Positions 14,003 to 16,519 of a stretch of 16,519 nucleotides of DNA are shown piece by piece. The stretch's first letter is position 1, and every line of letters starts with the position of its first letter. Both the position numbers and the translations under genes were made by a program. The stretch is from positions 1 to 16,519 of the forward strand of contig CBDULX010000049.1 of the NCBI GenBank assembly GCA_965368175.1, written 5' to 3'. The DNA comes from CBDULX01 sp965368175 (GTDB lineage: Bacteria > Pseudomonadota > Gammaproteobacteria > SZUA-229). The notes below the pieces were generated by a model, which was not told where the DNA came from, searched no databases, and saw only the letters and a list, made by a program, of their open reading frames with translations.

Positions 14003-14019
14003 TGTATTACTCCAAAATA

Positions 14020-14775
14020 TCAACCATGTTCCAGTTGCTGCCGGTATTCCTGCTGGAATTCCTGCAACAACCGCTGCTGCTCATTAGACAGCGTAAATTC
14101 ATTTAGCAACTCCGGTCGCCGTAACCAGGTACGACCCAGCGCCTGTTTCATTCGCCATTGGGCTATGACCTGATGATTGCCACCCAATAACACCTCGGGT
14201 ACTGCCCGCCCATCGATCACTTCCGGCCGGGTATAATGTGGACAATCCAGCAATCCATCCATGAACGAATCCTGTTCCGCCGATTCCGCATCCCCCAGTA
14301 CACCGGGGATCATTCGGGCAACGGCGTCGATCATCACCAGTGCCGCCAGCTCACCGCCGCTCAGCACATAATCACCGATCGACCATTCCTCATCTACTTC
14401 GGTTTCGATGATACGCTCATCGATGCCTTCATAGCGCCCGGCAATCAGAATCAGCTCCGAATATTGAGCCAGCTCTTTAACTCCAGCCTGATCCAGGGTT
14501 CGACCCTGTGGGCTGAGATAGATCACCCGGGCCTGTTCACCGGCCGCCTTGCGCGCTGCGTGTATGGCATCGCGTAAAGGCTCCACTTTCATCAACATGC
14601 CGGGACCACCACCGTAAGGCCGGTCATCCACCGTTCTATGTCGATCGTGGGTGTAATCCCTTGGGTTCCAGCATTTCAGCTGAATCAGACCTTTCTTAAT
14701 AGCCCGTCCCAGTACACCTGCTTCGGCAACATTGTCGACCATTTCGGGGAACAAAGTCACCAGATCGAAACGCAT
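14020..14775 (-). CDS. trmD: tRNA (guanine-37-N1)-methyltransferase (TrmD)
   Basis: Methylates N1 of G37 next to the anticodon using S-adenosylmethionine, preventing +1 frameshifting. 251 residues; SPOUT fold with a deep trefoil knot. Seen: YGGGPGM at 54-60, YLSPQG at 86-91, GRYEGIDER at 113-121, and the knot IGDYVLSGGE at 133-142, with Arg154 and Asp169 at the same numbers as the H. influenzae catalytic residues, then LLDCPHYTRP at 175-184 and GNHQVIAQWR. The ATG is two bases after the rimM stop. Complete and unremarkable. Confidence 0.99.
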   Translation of the reverse strand: MRFDLVTLFPEMVDNVAEAGVLGRAIKKGLIQLKCWNPRDYTHDRHRTVDDRPYGGGPGMLMKVEPLRDAIHAARKAAGEQARVIYLSPQGRTLDQAGVKELAQYSELILIAGRYEGIDERIIETEVDEEWSIGDYVLSGGELAALVMIDAVARMIPGVLGDAESAEQDSFMDGLLDCPHYTRPEVIDGRAVPEVLLGGNHQVIAQWRMKQALGRTWLRRPELLNEFTLSNEQQRLLQEFQQEYRQQLEHG

Positions 14776-14777
14776 CG

Positions 14778-15290
14778 CTAAAATTCCGCGTCCCAGTCTA
14801 CTTTGATCACTCGACCTGGCAGGTCAACCTGGATCACAGCATGTCCCTGGGTAAAGGGAATCAGTCGCTCCCGTTCACCGATAACCACCATGACATCGTT
14901 GGCTCCGGTTTCCACCATATGGCTTACCGTACCCAGCTCAACACCCTGCTGATTAATAACCTGCATGCCTTCCAGGTCATGCCAGTAATATTCGTTTTCC
15001 TCTAACTCGCCCAGTTGCTGTGGATGAATCGCAATGACTGAGCCCATCAGTAACATGGCCTGATCGCGATCATCGATTCCTTTCAACTTGGCGATAACGG
15101 TTTTTCCCTGACAACGGCCGGCTTCAAGCTCGACTTCCCGCCTGGCGCCCTTCTGCTTAAGCTGCCAGACGCCGTATTCTACAATTTGTTCACGTGGATC
15201 GGTGTAGGAATGCACCTTGACCCAGCCTTTTACGCCATATACCCCGGAAATTTTTCCGAGCTCCAGTAGTTCATCGGTCGATTTAGCCAT
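14778..15290 (-). CDS. rimM: 16S rRNA processing / 30S maturation factor RimM
   Basis: Binds S19 and helps mature the 30S head. 170 residues: an N-terminal RimM beta-barrel beginning LELGKISGVYGVKGWVKVHSYTDP (9-32), and a C-terminal PRC-barrel with YYWHDLEGMQV (101-111), ETGANDVMVV and the end VIKVDWDAEF. Length and ending match the family. A GGTGG site precedes the ATG closely. It sits 45 bp after rpsP and two bases before trmD, the conserved order of this operon. Confidence 0.98.
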   Translation of the reverse strand: MAKSTDELLELGKISGVYGVKGWVKVHSYTDPREQIVEYGVWQLKQKGARREVELEAGRCQGKTVIAKLKGIDDRDQAMLLMGSVIAIHPQQLGELEENEYYWHDLEGMQVINQQGVELGTVSHMVETGANDVMVVIGERERLIPFTQGHAVIQVDLPGRVIKVDWDAEF

Positions 15291-15335
15291 CAGCCACCAC
15301 GACTCCTCGGATTAACTACTGATCGGCTCAAACAA

Positions 15336-15590
15336 TCAGGCGTCAGCCAGTTTGCGAGCCTGTTTGATCAGATTTTTAACGCGGTCAGAAGTACCGGCAC
15401 CTTTGGAAACCCAGTGCTCAACACGATCCAGACTCATTTCCAGTTTTTTCTCAGCACCGCGCGCCATAGGATTAAAAAAGCCTACGCGCTCGATATAACG
15501 ACCATCACGACGACTGCGTGAGTCGGTTACAACTACGTGATAAAAAGGCTGCTTTTTAGCGCCGCCACGTGATAAACGAATGGTTACCAT
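15336..15590 (-). CDS. rpsP: 30S ribosomal protein S16
   Basis: Small-subunit assembly protein, 84 residues (E. coli 82). Typical N-terminus MVTIRLSRGGAKKQPFYHVVVTDSRSRRDGRYIERVGFFNP, then the family's second half with LDRVEHWVSKGAGTSDRVKNLI. First gene of the rpsP-rimM-trmD-rplS operon, with a good promoter and a leader of about 45-50 bases upstream; ribosome-binding site GAGTAGAG shortly before the ATG. Confidence 0.99.
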   Translation of the reverse strand: MVTIRLSRGGAKKQPFYHVVVTDSRSRRDGRYIERVGFFNPMARGAEKKLEMSLDRVEHWVSKGAGTSDRVKNLIKQARKLADA

Positions 15591-15618
15591 TAGCTCTACT
15601 CAAATTCTGTTATAAAAG

Positions 15619-15635
15619 CCTGACTGGCTTTCAGG
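15619..15635 (-). other. Small hairpin in the rpsP leader
   Basis: In the predicted 5' leader, CCTGA and TCAGG pair around a 7-base loop and are followed by CTTTT on the minus strand. It could be an attenuator or a structural leader element; the stem is only 5 bp, so the case is weak. Confidence 0.3.
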
Positions 15636-15644
15636 AAACGCGGG

Positions 15645-15673
15645 ATTTTAGCCCCTTGTGACGCCGGAAGCAA
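15645..15673 (-). promoter_or_regulatory. Sigma-70 promoter of the rpsP operon
   Basis: On the minus strand TTGCTT (15668-15673) and TAAAAT (15645-15650) are exactly 17 bases apart, with a G/C-rich stretch just downstream of the -10 of the kind seen in stringently controlled ribosomal promoters. Predicted start is about 45-50 bp before the rpsP ATG. The stringent-control reading is inference. Confidence 0.72.
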
Positions 15674-15786
15674 GCCTAATTCGGCTAGTTTAGCGTTTTG
15701 TCGGAGAAACGGTGAAAAATTTAGGACTAGGTCGAGTTTCAGGATGAAATACAGGGAAAAGTGAATTTAGAAGGGTTGGGCTAGAA

Positions 15787-15812
15787 CACCCTTCCGCCAG
15801 TGCGGAAGGGTG
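15787..15812 (-). terminator. Strong hairpin after the right-edge outer-membrane gene
   Basis: A perfect 11-bp stem (CACCCTTCCGC / GCGGAAGGGTG) with a 4-base loop lies 11 bp beyond the gene's stop. On the minus strand it is followed by TTCTAGCCC, not a run of U's, so it may be a terminator of poor U-tract type or a 3'-end stabiliser. Confidence 0.65.
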
Positions 15813-15823
15813 ACCAGAATCAC

Positions 15824-16519
15824 TTAGAATGCGAGATTCAGTTTTACGTAACCAGGGATACCAGTGACAGTATCGCCCGCGAGATTACCATTGTCAGCAT
15901 AAATGATGAAATCAGTGGTCACACGCTTGGATGGCTGCCAGCGCATGCCTAAGGCTATAGCAGTCTCAAGGAAATCACTGTCTTCCAGGGCCAGTTCCGC
16001 AATCAGGCTACTGTTAGCAAGCATATTGGCTGTGTCTATCTGGATTGCACCTTTGACAAAAAGAACTGTCTCACCGCGCAGAGTTTCCGAGTCATCAGTG
16101 AGTATCTCACCGTTTATATTTATCCGGATTTTGTCGATAGGCATGGTAAAAGCCACGCCAAGGGCGAAATCCATATATGCTTCGGGTGCAGCATCAGCAT
16201 TTGTATAACTGAAGATACCGTAAGCAGCCAGATTCTTCTGAATAATTTTTTTATAACCAATACTGGTGGAACGAAACATTTCTTCATCGCCAGTAGGGCC
16301 AAGAGGAGTATTTCTATTATTCAATAAAATCTCACCACCCATACCGCCAATACGAACACCTGTACCACCAGAAAAAGTAGACTCAAATTCATATTCCATA
16401 TCCAGAGATACAGATCCCTTTGCTGCTACATCTGCAGTTTCGGCAAAGAACGTACGGGTAGGTTCCGCATAGGCCGCCGATGACAATGACGCTGCCAGCA
16501 GGCCACCCAGCGCAACAGT
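15824..16519 (-). CDS. Probable outer-membrane beta-barrel protein (N-terminus outside window)
   Basis: 231 codons are visible; the start lies beyond the right edge. The frame stays open to the last base, reading TVALGGLLAASLSSAAYAEPTR, the hydrophobic core and cleavage site of a signal peptide (cut after AYA). The TTG at 16486 inside this segment is therefore not the start. The mature part shows alternating hydrophobic/polar strands (LAAYGIFSYT, MDFALGVAFTMP, TDFIIYADN) and ends GYVKLNLAF; a terminal Phe after an alternating strand is the usual outer-membrane assembly signal. It is short for a porin, perhaps 8-12 strands, and rich in Asp/Glu. I do not recognise the family; location is inferred, function unknown. 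Confidence 0.8.
   Translation of the reverse strand, partial: TVALGGLLAASLSSAAYAEPTRTFFAETADVAAKGSVSLDMEYEFESTFSGGTGVRIGGMGGEILLNNRNTPLGPTGDEEMFRSTSIGYKKIIQKNLAAYGIFSYTNADAAPEAYMDFALGVAFTMPIDKIRININGEILTDDSETLRGETVLFVKGAIQIDTANMLANSSLIAELALEDSDFLETAIALGMRWQPSKRVTTDFIIYADNGNLAGDTVTGIPGYVKLNLAF

Noticed and set aside
14003..14023. Seven-codon N-terminal extension of rplS
   Set aside because: L19 begins MSNII; the extension overlaps trmD and the Shine-Dalgarno sits before the ATG at 14002.
16484..16486. TTG as start of the right-edge protein
   Set aside because: The frame is open to the window end and the TTG lies within the signal peptide, so the true start is outside the window.
1..16519. 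CRISPR array, tRNA, rRNA, riboswitch, prophage or toxin-antitoxin
   Set aside because: No regularly spaced repeats, cloverleaf-like intergenic sequence, large structured leader or matching proteins were seen; intergenic space is small and mostly accounted for by terminators and the two repeat elements.

Overview
The window is a piece of a gammaproteobacterial chromosome. This rests on gene order and protein resemblance: pcnB-folK-panB-panC and rpsP-rimM-trmD-rplS are both classic gammaproteobacterial arrangements, and Hsp15 (HslR), HtpG and PcnB are close in length and motifs to their Escherichia coli counterparts. I cannot name a genus. Almost everything is housekeeping and lies on the minus strand; the exception is one two-gene operon on the plus strand (6274-7649).

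Reading with transcription from right to left: (i) 15824-16519, a secreted, probably outer-membrane beta-barrel protein whose N-terminus lies beyond the window; (ii) 13658-15590, the ribosomal/tRNA operon rpsP-rimM-trmD-rplS with a good sigma-70 promoter in front and an intrinsic terminator behind; (iii) 11218-13589, a large periplasmic helical-repeat protein of unknown function overlapping ogt; (iv) 9286-11175, htpG, with a near-consensus heat-shock (sigma-32) promoter embedded in the end of ogt and its own terminator; (v) 7777-9157, a LysM/FimV-like plus FecR-domain membrane protein tightly coupled to hslR; (vi) 6274-7649, the plus-strand pair of a TlpA-type thioredoxin and a divergent ApbE flavin transferase, visibly A/T-richer and bracketed by two different inverted-repeat elements; (vii) 4765-5961, an Amt ammonium transporter with terminator; (viii) 46-4647, a compact operon pcnB-folK-deoxynucleoside kinase-panB-panC followed after 137 bp by panD, and then degenerate 7-bp tandem repeats running to the window edge.

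How the genes work together: panB, panC and panD supply pantoate, beta-alanine and their condensation to pantothenate (CoA precursor); folK works in folate synthesis, which supplies the one-carbon cofactor PanB uses; the deoxynucleoside kinase salvages nucleosides. rpsP/rimM/trmD/rplS combine two ribosomal proteins, a 30S maturation factor and a tRNA methylase. HtpG and Hsp15 are heat-shock factors.

I see no CRISPR array, tRNA, rRNA, transposase or prophage gene, and no clearly new multi-gene system. The places most worth a second look are the repeat-bracketed TlpA-ApbE island, the sigma-32 promoter overlapping ogt, the LysM-FecR protein, and the unassigned periplasmic repeat protein. Several genes needed start correction against the longest open frame (panD, hslR, rplS, the right-edge protein).
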